DNA of 64,000 nucleotides from Bradyrhizobium sp. CB1717 (lineage in GTDB: Bacteria > Pseudomonadota > Alphaproteobacteria > Rhizobiales > Xanthobacteraceae), in contig NZ_CP121666.1 of NCBI RefSeq assembly GCF_029714325.1, positions 4,774,001 to 4,838,000 of the forward strand, in the 5' to 3' direction. Positions 10,322-19,526 of the stretch are shown piece after piece (positions within the stretch are counted from its first letter, which is position 1; each line of letters begins with the position of its first letter). A model generated the notes under the pieces. It saw nothing but the letters and a program-made list of their open reading frames with translations. It was not told where the DNA came from and ran no database searches. The translations under genes were made by a program, and so were the position numbers.

Positions 10322-12750
10322 GACATGTCCTTGTGTGGCAAGGGCAAGGGCAGGGCGATCTGGAATGTTGCACCGCGCCCCTCGTTTTGAAAGGCCGAAA
10401 GCCGGCCCGCGTGAGCCTCGATGATCGATCGGCAGATCGAGAGTCCCATTCCCAGGCCGCTCGATTTCGTCGTGAAGAAGGGAGTGAAGATGCGTTCCTT
10501 GACGTCTTTGGCGAGGCCGACGCCGCGGTCCGTCACGGTGAGGAGCAGGCGGTCGTCGTCGTCCGCCCGGCACGAGCGGATCGCCAGCTCGCGAGCACGA
10601 TCGACATTGCCCTGCATGGCTTCAATGCCGTTCATCACCAGGTTGATCAGCACCTGCTGGAGCTGGATCCGGTCGCCGCAGATCCGGGGCAGGTCGGACG
10701 CCAGCTCCATGCGCACCGATACCGCGTGGGTCGCGAGCTCGCGCCGAACGAGCGCCACGGCCTCCCTGACGACCTGGTTGATGTCGAGCGGAACGACTTC
10801 GATCTCGGTCTTCTTCGCAAGCGCCCTGATACGGCGGATCACCTCGGTCGCCCGATTGGCGTCCTCGACAATCCATTCAGCGGACCGGCGCGCGGCTTTC
10901 AAATCGGCCGGTTCGCGGTCGAGCCAGGCGATGCAGGCGTCCGCATTGGAGATCACGGCGGCAAGAGGCTGGGTGATTTCGTGGGCAATCGAGGTGGTCA
11001 GCTCGCCGAGCGTCGTGACGCGCGTGACATGGGCGAGCTCGCCTTGCGCCTTGCGCAGCGCCTCTTCCGCCTGCTCGACGCGGATCGCCGCCGTGATGTC
11101 GCTGCTGACGCCGCGATAGCCGAGAAAATTACCTTGCGCATCATGGAAGGGCTTGCCGCTGGTGCGCACGTAGATTGGAGAGCCGTTACGATCCCTGCTG
11201 CGGTAGATCAGATCGCGGAACGGAACGCGGGCATCGAGCGCCGCGCGATGCTGCTCCCATTTCTCCGGCTCGAGCTCGGCATCGGGGGGGATGTCCCAGC
11301 GGGTCAGGCCGATCAAGCCCGTCGGCGGGGCGGTGGAGGTGTCGGCATGTTCCGATATCCGCGTGATGCGGTGGTCCGGGCCGGTCTCCCAGAACCAGTC
11401 CGATGCGGTTTCGGCATAGTCGCGGAATCGCTGCTCGGATGCCTTGAGCTCGTCGAACGCCTTGTGCAGCGCATCTTTTGCCGCGAACTGCTCGGTGACG
11501 TCCACGTGCGTGCCGATGATTTCCATCACCTCGCCGTCGTGGCCTATCACGGGGTGTCCTTCGGTATGGACGCGTCTGATCGAGCCGTCGGGGCGCGCAA
11601 TCCGGAAGTCGATCTGGAAGGGCTGCTTCTGCCGAACCGCTTCGCGTTCCATCTCGACGATCCGCTGAAAGTCGTCCGGCAGAATACGTTGCTGAAAAGC
11701 CTTGGCCGGGACATCGATCTGGTCCGGCTCAAACCCGAACAGGCGGTAGAGTTCAGCCGATCGGTAGGCGAACTCCTGGCGACGAACGTCCCAGGACCAG
11801 CTGCTCGTATGGCTGAGGCGTTGAGCTTCACTCAAATAGGCTTCGCTGCGACGCAGCCTCTGTTCCGCTTCCTTGGCAACCGTGACATCGGTCACGGCCC
11901 CGACGAACTCGATGCGCCCGGATGGATGTCGCACCGCGCGCGCCACGGAATGGAGATATTTGACCGATCCGTCGGGCATCAGCAGGCGGTATTGGTGATC
12001 GAAATCCTCCGCCAGGCGGTAGGCCCGCTCCAGGGTGCTGCGGACCGTATCGCGATCTTCCGGATGAATGCGTTGAAAGACGAAGCGGAGGGTCGGCTTC
12101 CTCGCCGGGTCGCACTGGAAGATGCGAAAGGTCTCCCTCGACCAGACCGCCTCGCCGGTCGCGAAGTTCAGGCCGAAGCTGCCGGTGTGGCTCAATTCCT
12201 GGGCCTGGGCGAGGTAGGCCTCGCTCTGCCGCAATGCATCTTCGGTCTCCCTGCGCTGGGTGATGTTCTCGCAGGCGACCAGCAGGATCGGCGTGCCGTC
12301 ACCGCGCAGCATCGCCTTGGCGTTTTCACGGACCCAGAGCACGGACCCGTCCTTCCGGAATTTGCGGATCTCCCAGGTGTGCGATTGGCCCACGGTCGTC
12401 AGGCACAAGGCGACGCATTGACGAACGAAGTCGTGGTCTTCCGCGAAGAAGACGTTCAGCACGGATTGGCCGATCAGCTCGTCCGTCGTGTAGCCCAGTT
12501 GTTCGGCGCCGAACGTATTGACGTTGAGTACCGTTCCGGCCGCATCGACCATGAAGTACATGACCGGATTGTGCTCGAACACCTCGCGCCATTGCTTCAT
12601 GGCCTCACGCAGATCGGTGTTCTGCCGCGAGACCTCTGCGACCGCGGGTCCGTCCTTCTCGCCGTTGCCGAATGATCGAAGCGCCGCAAGGCCGCCGAGC
12701 AGGAATTGGGCGGCCGAATTCCCGATTTTCATGATCTGGCCAGGCATCAT
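10318..12750 (-). CDS. sensor histidine kinase with four PAS domains
   Basis: This 810-residue protein lacks a clear membrane segment. Four PAS domains lie at about 55-170, 185-300, 315-430 and 450-570, several with following PAC segments (for example GVSSDIT). The kinase core has the H-box [12 protein letters not shown]-box [11 protein letters not shown], and G-boxes DRGVGL and GLGMGLSI. The H-box type is that of FixL/DctB-like kinases. The second and third PAS units both contain a SEAYLxxAQxLSHT motif, which suggests duplication inside the gene. It is translationally coupled to the FixJ-type regulator downstream. The signals sensed are not evident; redox, light or small ligands are all possible. 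Confidence 0.92.
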   Translation of the reverse strand: MMPGQIMKIGNSAAQFLLGGLAALRSFGNGEKDGPAVAEVSRQNTDLREAMKQWREVFEHNPVMYFMVDAAGTVLNVNTFGAEQLGYTTDELIGQSVLNVFFAEDHDFVRQCVALCLTTVGQSHTWEIRKFRKDGSVLWVRENAKAMLRGDGTPILLVACENITQRRETEDALRQSEAYLAQAQELSHTGSFGLNFATGEAVWSRETFRIFQCDPARKPTLRFVFQRIHPEDRDTVRSTLERAYRLAEDFDHQYRLLMPDGSVKYLHSVARAVRHPSGRIEFVGAVTDVTVAKEAEQRLRRSEAYLSEAQRLSHTSSWSWDVRRQEFAYRSAELYRLFGFEPDQIDVPAKAFQQRILPDDFQRIVEMEREAVRQKQPFQIDFRIARPDGSIRRVHTEGHPVIGHDGEVMEIIGTHVDVTEQFAAKDALHKAFDELKASEQRFRDYAETASDWFWETGPDHRITRISEHADTSTAPPTGLIGLTRWDIPPDAELEPEKWEQHRAALDARVPFRDLIYRSRDRNGSPIYVRTSGKPFHDAQGNFLGYRGVSSDITAAIRVEQAEEALRKAQGELAHVTRVTTLGELTTSIAHEITQPLAAVISNADACIAWLDREPADLKAARRSAEWIVEDANRATEVIRRIRALAKKTEIEVVPLDINQVVREAVALVRRELATHAVSVRMELASDLPRICGDRIQLQQVLINLVMNGIEAMQGNVDRARELAIRSCRADDDDRLLLTVTDRGVGLAKDVKERIFTPFFTTKSSGLGMGLSICRSIIEAHAGRLSAFQNEGRGATFQIALPLPLPHKDMS

Positions 12751-13193
12751 CGCAAGCGTCCCGGCTCGCCAGCGTCAAGGCGAGTAGAGCACTTTGCCAT
12801 AACAGGGGCAATTCCCTCCGACCAAAGTCGAACTCTCGGCAAAATTCCCGATTGCCGTGCAGCTTGCGCGCGCTGCGCCGTCTCGTTGCGCAAGGTGGGC
12901 GGAGAAGGTCCGGAAAACTACGGCACAAACCTACGTATAGCTCGCACAATCCTAGTTCTAGCGCGCATTTACCTCCGTACAATTGAGCGGCGCATTGCAA
13001 GGAGCCTAGTCTTGCGGCCAATCGAGAGGAGACGATTGCGGAGCACAAATTGCCGGAACGCCCGGCGTGTTGCACCCAAAAGAGCCAGGCTCTGCGTCCA
13101 CACGATTGAGAAGCCCGCATTTTCCGTGACGACCGTGGCGACCTCTGCGTTTTGCGCGAGGAGGCCAGGACCCCAAGAGGTCAAGAGGAGAGG
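12751..13193. other. 443-base divergent intergenic region
   Basis: This gap separates the minus-strand kinase gene from the plus-strand small-gene cluster and must hold both promoters. Open frames on both strands exist here but lack a good ribosome site and have no recognisable protein features. I see no RNA gene. AGAGGAGAGG at its right edge is the ribosome site for the next gene. Confidence 0.6.
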
Positions 13194-13385
13194 ATGATGT
13201 GCGATAGCCCCGACTACTCCGAGCGCCGTTCCGAGTCCAAAGGCTGTGCCGTCTGTGCCGGCAAGTTTGGTCTGATCCGATACTACTCCTGGCGGGCGCC
13301 GCTCTGCTCGCGGAAATGCCTCGACCGGTTCAGGGCGCGTCGCGAACGCGACCGCCGCTGGCTGTTCCAGTGCCAGGCGGCATGA
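13194..13385 (+). CDS. small putative zinc-binding protein (CxxC...CxxxC), first of a cluster
   Basis: This 63-residue protein contains the pattern CAVC, then 16 residues, then CSRKC, a likely zinc-binding knuckle pair, followed by an Arg-rich helix (RFRARRERDRRW). ATG 13194 or the adjacent ATG 13197 is preceded by AGAGGAGAGG, so the gene is well supported despite its size. It has no signal peptide. The same C-x2-C-x16/18-C-x3-C module recurs in the genes at 13833 and 14080. Function unknown; nucleic-acid or protein binding is possible for such a fold. Confidence 0.7.
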   Translation: MMCDSPDYSERRSESKGCAVCAGKFGLIRYYSWRAPLCSRKCLDRFRARRERDRRWLFQCQAA

Positions 13386-13440
13386 GGATCGGCTGCCGCA
13401 CCTAGCCCGTCAGGTCATTTCTTCGCCCGGAGGCTGTGAG

Positions 13441-13836
13441 TTGAACCGTAGCTGCAAGCTCCTGTTGGCGATCGCGCTGCCGCTTCCGCTACTGACGGGC
13501 GTCAAGGCCGAGGAAGCCGGACGGGATGGTTCACATCGCCACCATCCGCCTCAGGATCAGCTGCTCCACGAGAAATTCTATTCGGGCTGGCGCATGCCGG
13601 ACAATCCGGTTCTGAGCTGCTGCAACAATGCGGATTGCTACCCGACCGAGGTACGCTACGTCGACGGCAGGATCTACGCGCGGCGCCGGGAAGACGGGAA
13701 ATACATCCTGATCCCGTCCCAGAAGGTCGAGCGCAACAGAGACAATCCCGACGGCCGCAACCACATCTGTGCGCCGCCGCCGTCCGCCTCTCTGGTCGAC
13801 ACGGTCTACTGCTTCGCGCTGGGAGGTTCCACGTGA
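13441..13836 (+). CDS. small exported Cys-rich protein of unknown function
   Basis: This 131-residue protein begins with TTG at 13441, which has CGGAGG 7 bases upstream. A signal peptide (about 1-23, LLLAIALPLPLLTGVKA-EE) is followed by a His-rich patch and a small domain containing FYSGWRMPDNPVLSCCNNAD, then CY, HIC and YCFA. The cysteine spacing suggests disulfides in the periplasm. I recall similar short exported proteins as common in Bradyrhizobium, but they have no assigned role. Its stop overlaps the start of the next gene by GTGA, so the two are translationally coupled. Confidence 0.75.
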   Translation: MNRSCKLLLAIALPLPLLTGVKAEEAGRDGSHRHHPPQDQLLHEKFYSGWRMPDNPVLSCCNNADCYPTEVRYVDGRIYARRREDGKYILIPSQKVERNRDNPDGRNHICAPPPSASLVDTVYCFALGGST

Positions 13837-14021
13837 GATTCATATTGGTGAACGGCAGGACCCCGTTCCGCAAGACGTCGTGCCTGTGGTGTTGCGAGGA
13901 GATCGAGGGCGGCTATCTGCGCGACGCCAGGACGCTGCTGCCCTACTGCGGCTACGAGTGCTACGCGATTCATCAGGAATCAGGGCGGTCGATCGAGGGG
14001 CGTACGCGCGCGGCATCCTGA
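13833..14021 (+). CDS. 62-residue putative zinc-binding protein, paralogue of the gene at 14080
   Basis: The gene starts with GTG at 13833, overlapping the previous stop by four bases, with GGGAGG 6 bases upstream. The protein opens MRFILVNGRTPF and contains CLWC, 18 residues, then CGYEC followed by Y. The protein at 14080 has the same opening (MRFMLVN), the same 18-residue spacing, the same tyrosine two residues before an arginine in the spacer, and the same YC.Y.CY ending. They are clear paralogues. No membrane segment is visible. The role is unknown. Confidence 0.75.
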   Translation: MRFILVNGRTPFRKTSCLWCCEEIEGGYLRDARTLLPYCGYECYAIHQESGRSIEGRTRAAS

Positions 14022-14079
14022 GCAGACAGGCCTGCGGGCCGCATCGGCGGACGTGCCTTAGGCAGGAGAGGACACGACA

Positions 14080-14388
14080 TTGAGATTCATGCTCGTCAAT
14101 CAGGAACATCCCAGCCACGGCGCAGCCTGCAGCGCATGCGCCCAGCCGCTGGGCTCGAGTTACGTCCGGCATGTGTCCAAGCAAGAACGGTATTGCGACT
14201 ACGATTGCTACCGCCAGCAGACGGCCATGGACATGCTGAGGCCCCGTAGTCCGTTCGAGGCGATCGCGGTGCTGACGGCGATGGCGAGCTGGAGCTGGAT
14301 GATTCAGATGAGCGCGCTGTCGCGCTCACTGGCTGAGGTCTATCTGCGCGAGTACGTCCTTCTGACCACGGAAGGAGGTGACCGCTAA
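14080..14388 (+). CDS. 102-residue putative zinc-binding protein with a C-terminal hydrophobic segment
   Basis: The gene starts with TTG at 14080, with GGAGAGG about 8 bases upstream, and opens MRFMLVNQEHPS like its neighbour. The module is CSAC, 18 residues, CDYDC. It is longer than its paralogue: a moderately hydrophobic stretch (about 65-85, AIAVLTAMASWSWMIQMSAL) could be a membrane helix or an amphipathic dimer helix. It is the last of the four-gene cluster. Function unknown; the pairing of one zinc module with and without a membrane-like tail is unusual. Confidence 0.72.
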   Translation: MRFMLVNQEHPSHGAACSACAQPLGSSYVRHVSKQERYCDYDCYRQQTAMDMLRPRSPFEAIAVLTAMASWSWMIQMSALSRSLAEVYLREYVLLTTEGGDR

Positions 14389-14471
14389 CTGCCCGTTGCC
14401 GGCCGCGCAGAGCCGTCGGCCGCAGCCACCGCGTCCAGCCCGCGCCGCGTCCAGCCCCGGCGGTCGCGAGG

Positions 14472-16658
14472 TTAGGGCGACGGGGCTGCGGCCGATACGG
14501 TTGGCTCCGCGCTCACCTCCTGCGTCGTGACGCGCTGCTCGGATTTCGACGCGACCATGCCGCTGCCCTCGAACCGTGCGCGGTAGACCAGCACGTTCTC
14601 CATCACGCGCTGCACGTAATTGCGCGTCTCCGACAGCGGGATGCGCTCGACCCAGTCGACCGGATCGACATTGGGATCCCTGGGGTCGCCGCGCGCCTGC
14701 ACCCATTCCCGCACGCGGCCACGGCCGGCATTGTAGCCGGCGAAGGTCATGATCTGGTTGCCGCGATATTCCGACAGCAGCGCACTGAGCTCGGCCGCGC
14801 CCATCTGCGTGTTGTAGACGGGATCGGAGACCATCCGGTCCCAATCATAGGTCAGGCCGAAGCGTTTTGCGGTGTCGCGGCCGGCTTCAGGCGTCACCTG
14901 CATCAGCCCGACCGCGTTGGCGGGCGACTTGTCGCGCTGGTCGAACGAACTCTCGGTGCGTGCCACCGAATAGATCACGCTGGTCTCGATCGGCGGAGCG
15001 AGCTGCTTGTGCTCGGGGATGCCGATGGTCGGGAAGGCATAATGGTCGAGCGCGAGCCCGCGCGCCAGCGCCGACTTGCCGACCTCGAGCATCACGCGCG
15101 CATCGTTGCGCCGTCCTGCGAGCTCGCCGAGCGCTTCGAGCGCCGCGACGTCGGTGCTCTCCTTGGCGAAATCCTCGGCGTAGTAGAACACCATGTCGCG
15201 TTCGCCGATCCCGTACAGCATGTCGGCGGCGCGCACGCGCTCATCAGGGGGAGGCGTGTCGGCAGAGGCCAGCACGGGCGAGGGCGCACGCAGCTCGATG
15301 CGGTCGAGCCCGAGCTTGGCGCGGGCGAGCTGGCCGTAATAGGCGGTCGAATAGCGCGCGGCGGCCTTGTAGCTCATGCGCGCATCGGCGGTCGCACCCA
15401 TGGCTTCCGCCGCGCGGCCGCGCCAATAATGCGCGCGCGACAGCGCGATCGGGTTGGCCGAGCCCTCGTCGATCGCGGCGAAATGCACCATCGCCGTCCT
15501 GGGATCGTTGAGGTAGCGCAGCGCGATCCAGCCGCACATGAAGTGATAGTCGACCCGGTAGACCTCCATCGCCGGCACGGCCGCGGAGCGGACCACGTCG
15601 TAGGCGGTCCTGGACTTGCCCTGGTCGAGCAGCTTGCGCGCCAGCAGGCGGCGCTCGCGCCACCAGGCGTCAGTGTCCTGCGCGGCCATCGTGTCGGGCG
15701 CGGCGGCGAGGATCACCTCGGCCGCATCGTCGATGCGGTCCTTCTGCAGATGCCATTGCGCGCGGCACAGCACATAGCCGAGATCGCGGCGCGCCTCGCT
15801 AGCGACATCGTCGAGATAGTCCTTGGACTTGTCAGCCTTGCCCGTGACCGCGGCACAGGCCTTGACGATCGCGAGCGCATCCTCGCCGAGCCGTTTCGCT
15901 GCGCGCTTTGCGCCGGCGTAGTCCTTGGCGCCGAGCCGCTTGTCCATGCGGGCGCGATGGTCGTCGGCGTTCAGCAGATCGCGGAACGCCTCGTAGGAAT
16001 CTTCCTCGCTGCGCTCGGACAATTCGTCCGTGCGCCAGGCCTCGCGCACGAGCCGCGCGGCCCTATCGGTCTCGCCTTCGGCGAGCAGCACGCGGGCGAG
16101 TGCGAACTTGCCCTTGGCGCTGGTCGGGCGATCCATCGTGAATTTGTGAACGGTGAGGGCGTCGGCCTTCTCCTGCCACAGCCGCGCCTCGGCGCGGCGG
16201 CGGAGCAGGGCGCTGCTCGGCCAGTCCGGGTTGACGGCGAGGAAGCCGGCATAGCGTTTGAAATTCGCGGTGCTCTCGGAATGGCGCAGCATGAACCAGT
16301 CGGCGAGCTTCTGCCCGGCGGGGTCGGCGATGCGGTCGCGCGCCGCGCTCGCGTCGTCGGTCTTGCCCTTGCGCGTAAGATCGATCGCGTCCTTCAGCGC
16401 GGCGAGATCGCCGGTGAGCGGCGGGGCGGCCGGCTTGTCCGCGGGTGCGTCGTCCTCTTTCTTCGACTTGCGTTTGGCTTCGGCATGCTTGCCGTGACGG
16501 GATTTCGCCGCGGCATGACGCTGCTTGCCGGCTTTCGCCTCATGCGTCTTTTTCGACGCAGACGATTTGTGACTGCTCTTCGCCGCCAGCTCCGACGGAA
16601 GGAGGGCCAAAGCGGCCACGGCAACGACACACGCGAGCGAGCGTAGGCACTGGTTCAT
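14472..16658 (-). CDS. soluble lytic murein transglycosylase, Slt type
   Basis: This 728-residue exported protein cleaves peptidoglycan glycan strands with formation of 1,6-anhydro ends. It has a signal peptide (about 1-25), a Lys/Ala/His-rich basic stretch to about residue 75, a long helical superhelix of TPR-like repeats (about 95-560), and a C-terminal SLT catalytic domain. The catalytic Glu is in ARTESSFD, followed by AVGLMQVTPEAG and the late AGYNAGRGRV motif. ATG 16658 follows a GGGGGA ribosome site and precedes the signal peptide; an in-frame extension further upstream has no such features. It is larger than E. coli Slt70, mostly because of the basic N-terminus. Confidence 0.92.
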   Translation of the reverse strand: MNQCLRSLACVVAVAALALLPSELAAKSSHKSSASKKTHEAKAGKQRHAAAKSRHGKHAEAKRKSKKEDDAPADKPAAPPLTGDLAALKDAIDLTRKGKTDDASAARDRIADPAGQKLADWFMLRHSESTANFKRYAGFLAVNPDWPSSALLRRRAEARLWQEKADALTVHKFTMDRPTSAKGKFALARVLLAEGETDRAARLVREAWRTDELSERSEEDSYEAFRDLLNADDHRARMDKRLGAKDYAGAKRAAKRLGEDALAIVKACAAVTGKADKSKDYLDDVASEARRDLGYVLCRAQWHLQKDRIDDAAEVILAAAPDTMAAQDTDAWWRERRLLARKLLDQGKSRTAYDVVRSAAVPAMEVYRVDYHFMCGWIALRYLNDPRTAMVHFAAIDEGSANPIALSRAHYWRGRAAEAMGATADARMSYKAAARYSTAYYGQLARAKLGLDRIELRAPSPVLASADTPPPDERVRAADMLYGIGERDMVFYYAEDFAKESTDVAALEALGELAGRRNDARVMLEVGKSALARGLALDHYAFPTIGIPEHKQLAPPIETSVIYSVARTESSFDQRDKSPANAVGLMQVTPEAGRDTAKRFGLTYDWDRMVSDPVYNTQMGAAELSALLSEYRGNQIMTFAGYNAGRGRVREWVQARGDPRDPNVDPVDWVERIPLSETRNYVQRVMENVLVYRARFEGSGMVASKSEQRVTTQEVSAEPTVSAAAPSP

Positions 16659-16976
16659 TGGATGGTCCCCCTGCGAAACCACTACAAACCAAGGTCCGCG
16701 ATCGTATGCGGCTTGAGAATCAAAGACACCGAAAACGATGCCACGGCATCGTTTCGCATGTCTCACGCTGTCGCAACAATGCGGCAAAATACGGATGATG
16801 CAAGGGAACTTCCGCAAAGGAGAAAAGGGTAGGCGCTTTAACCTTTATTAACGATTTGGGCTCGCGCGACGGTTGTGCGCTGCCTGGAGCGTCAAAGCAG
16901 CCAGATTGCGCGTGTTCCCGTCGCCAAATCCGGTGTATTGAGTTCCGAGCCGTCTTTTCAGCCTTTGCCCGCACCT

Positions 16977-18713
16977 ATGCCGATTTTCAACCAGTCGATC
17001 CGGCGCAAGATCGTCGGCATCGCCCTCGGACTCATCGTCCTGATGCTGGTCACCTCGATCCTGTCGATGGTGATGTCGAGCCAGGTCGGCGTCCTCCTTG
17101 ACGAGCTGACCAACCGCTACGTGCCGGCCTATGGCCATCTGGCGCGCGCCAACATCCGTTCGCTGGAGCGGGCTGTGGCGCTGCGACGGATGATCATGGT
17201 GAAGATGCAGGTGTCCTCGGACGAGGAGGCCTATGCTGCGCGCCTGCGCGAGTTCGAGGAAGCCGACCGCAAGATCGAGGAGGAGTCCGAGGCTGCGCGC
17301 AAGCTCATCAACGCGATCATCGATGATCCCAGGACGCCGTCCGACAATGCCGCGCTGGCGCGGATCGAGATCCGCATCGAGACAGCCGTCACCGAGCTGC
17401 GTCGCGACCTGAACGAGGACCACGCCAAGCTTCTGCAGCAGGTCGACGCCAAGCAGATGGTCGAGGCCCGCGGCACGCTGGAGCACATCGACGTGATCCG
17501 CGATCAGTTCAACCAGAAGATCGACGGCATCCGCGCCGACATGCTCAAGCAGGTGTTTGCATCGACGTCGCAGGTGACCAGCCACCAGCGCCAGGCGATC
17601 GTCATTTCGGGGATCGTGACACTGCTCGCGGCGATCGTCGGATTCGCCTTCGCGCTGCTGGTGTCCAGCGGCATCACGCGCCCTGTGCGGCTGTTGCTCG
17701 CCGGCACCCGCGAGGTCGAGGCAGGTCACTTCGACAAGACCATCGCCGTCTCCACCCAGGACGAGATCGGCGAGCTCGCCGCCGCCTTCAATCGCATGAT
17801 CGAGCAGCTCAGGCACAACGAGCGCATCCGCGAGACCTTCGGCCGCTACATCGACCCCAAGGTGGTGCAGGGCCTGATCGATCGGCCGGAGGTCGCCATC
17901 GACGGCCAGCGCCGGGTGATGACCATCATGTTCTGCGACATGAGCGGCTTCACCTCGATGAGCGAAGGCATGACCCCGCGAGGCCTCGTCAAGGTGATGA
18001 ACCATTACTTCACGGTGATGTCCGCGCCGATCCGGAGCCATCGTGGCATCATCGACAAATATATCGGCGACGCCATCATGGCCTATTGGGGCCCGCCCTT
18101 CATCGAGGAGGACGAGCCGGCGCTGTTCGCCTGCTACGCCGCTATCGAGATGGCGGACCAGGTGCCCGCGCTGCAGAAGCAATTGCCGGACCTGCTCGGC
18201 ATCCGCGCCATGCCCGGTCCCTGCGACCTGCGCATCGGCATTGCAACCGGCGAGGTCCTGACCGGCAGCATCGGCTCCGAGCTGATGATGAGCTTTACAG
18301 TGATGGGCGACGCCGTGAATCTCGCGTCGCGGCTCGAGATGGTCAACAAGATCTACGGAACCCGAATCCTGATTTCGCAGGCGACCGCGGATGCGATCGG
18401 ATCGAACCTTGAGCTGCGCGAGATCGATCGCCTCGCAGTGGCCGGCCAGAGCGTACCGCAGGCCATTTTTGAGGTGATGAGCAAGGCGCACGGCCTCAGC
18501 GTCCCCCAGGAGAGCCTGCGCACGCGCTACGGCGAAGGCCTTGCCGCCTATCGCGCGCAACGTTTCGACGATGCGCGCGCCGCGTTCAATGCGGCGCTCG
18601 AAGCCGTCCCGGGCGACGGTCCTTCGCGCGCGCTGCTCGCCCGCATCGCGCAGTTCGAGTCCAATCCGCCGGGCGAGGAATGGGACGGCGCATGGCGGTT
18701 GGAGCAGAAATAG
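16977..18713 (+). CDS. membrane-bound class III adenylate/guanylate cyclase with HAMP domain
   Basis: This 578-residue protein has a transmembrane helix near residues 12-35, a helical periplasmic sensor region (about 40-200) rich in Glu/Arg coiled coil, a second transmembrane helix (about 207-228), a HAMP domain (ITRPVRLLLAGTREVEAG...), and a class III cyclase domain (about 305-480). The metal-binding region FCDMSGFT and the DKYIGDAIMAYWG motif are present. A short helical, TPR-like tail (about 500-560) follows. ATG 16977 was chosen because it directly precedes the membrane helix. It likely makes cAMP in response to an external signal that is unknown. Confidence 0.9.
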   Translation: MPIFNQSIRRKIVGIALGLIVLMLVTSILSMVMSSQVGVLLDELTNRYVPAYGHLARANIRSLERAVALRRMIMVKMQVSSDEEAYAARLREFEEADRKIEEESEAARKLINAIIDDPRTPSDNAALARIEIRIETAVTELRRDLNEDHAKLLQQVDAKQMVEARGTLEHIDVIRDQFNQKIDGIRADMLKQVFASTSQVTSHQRQAIVISGIVTLLAAIVGFAFALLVSSGITRPVRLLLAGTREVEAGHFDKTIAVSTQDEIGELAAAFNRMIEQLRHNERIRETFGRYIDPKVVQGLIDRPEVAIDGQRRVMTIMFCDMSGFTSMSEGMTPRGLVKVMNHYFTVMSAPIRSHRGIIDKYIGDAIMAYWGPPFIEEDEPALFACYAAIEMADQVPALQKQLPDLLGIRAMPGPCDLRIGIATGEVLTGSIGSELMMSFTVMGDAVNLASRLEMVNKIYGTRILISQATADAIGSNLELREIDRLAVAGQSVPQAIFEVMSKAHGLSVPQESLRTRYGEGLAAYRAQRFDDARAAFNAALEAVPGDGPSRALLARIAQFESNPPGEEWDGAWRLEQK

Positions 18714-18839
18714 GTAGCGGCGTCCTCTTCTCGCTGCGCGCGGCAGCGAAAATTGATGCTACCCCATAACGATGTTCGCCGTGACCTATTTCCCGGGCTT
18801 AGGTTGATTGTCCCTTAGGCGTTTGATGGGGACACGCCG

Positions 18840-19016
18840 ATGACAGAACTTGAGGACAGGCTGGAACGGTTCGAGACGCTCACGGCCGAATGCGAGCTGA
18901 TCGCCAAGCTCGCCACCGACAGCACCAAGCGCGCATTCTATCTGAAACTGTCAGAACAGTACCGCCAACTCGCGGTGGACATGCGGCAGGCGATCGCGAC
19001 CAAAACTGCGGCCTGA
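18840..19016 (+). CDS. 58-residue small acidic helical protein
   Basis: A short frame, ATG 18840 to TGA 19016, encodes a highly helical, charged protein opening MTELEDRLERFETLTAECEL. It has one Cys and no signal peptide. Purine-rich GATGGGGA lies about 8 bases upstream. I believe similar short proteins are widespread in Bradyrhizobium, but I cannot check. It stands between the cyclase and a small lipoprotein gene. Two-helix regulatory or adaptor proteins look like this; no function can be given. Confidence 0.6.
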   Translation: MTELEDRLERFETLTAECELIAKLATDSTKRAFYLKLSEQYRQLAVDMRQAIATKTAA

Positions 19017-19168
19017 CGTCGGCTGCAATCCGTTTTTAATCTTTCGCGCGCATCCTCCGGGAATGCGAGCGTCGGACTTCCACGATTGCTCGCGGTGGGA
19101 ATGCCGGGGTCCGTTGCGGTGCAACGTGCCTCGCTGACGTCGCTTTGCCGCTCCTACAGGGCAATCCC

Positions 19169-19381
19169 ATGCGCCTTCTTGCAGTCCTTGGTCTCGCGCT
19201 CGCAATGGCGGCCTGCAACCAAGAGCAGGACATTACCGGGTCGACCACGACCTGCCCGATGCGCAACTACAGCTCGTACAATGCGCGCGACATGAACCAG
19301 TGCGTCGCCGCCTGCAAGGCGTGCGACCACGGCACCACGGTCACCTGCACCACCTCCTGCACCCTCAAGGGCGCGCACTGA
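19169..19381 (+). CDS. small Cys-rich lipoprotein
   Basis: This 70-residue protein has a short signal sequence ending in LAMAAC, a lipobox that predicts lipidation at C16. The mature part is about 55 residues and has seven more cysteines (CPM, CVAACKAC, CTTSC), a density that suggests several disulfides or a metal site in the periplasm. ATG 19169 directly precedes the signal; an in-frame ATG eight codons upstream would spoil it. The family is not recognised. Confidence 0.65.
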   Translation: MRLLAVLGLALAMAACNQEQDITGSTTTCPMRNYSSYNARDMNQCVAACKACDHGTTVTCTTSCTLKGAH

Positions 19382-19526
19382 GCCGTTCGAAGCCGGAGGC
19401 CGGCGGATCGGGAACAGCGAGTCCAGGGCTCCCTGGGGCGAGCCTGACGGTGCCAAGGCACCGGAACGATTCACATGGGTTAATCATTGAAGGGGCAGGC
19501 AGGACGCGGAGTCCGATGGAATGGGT

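Noticed and set aside
12605..13197. Frames on both strands around the start of the PAS kinase gene
   Set aside because: They partly overlap the kinase gene in antisense or lie in the divergent promoter region, with no protein features.
15009..16646. Plus-strand open frame of 545 codons over the Slt-type transglycosylase gene
   Set aside because: The minus strand has the SLT catalytic motifs and signal peptide; the plus frame is an antisense shadow.
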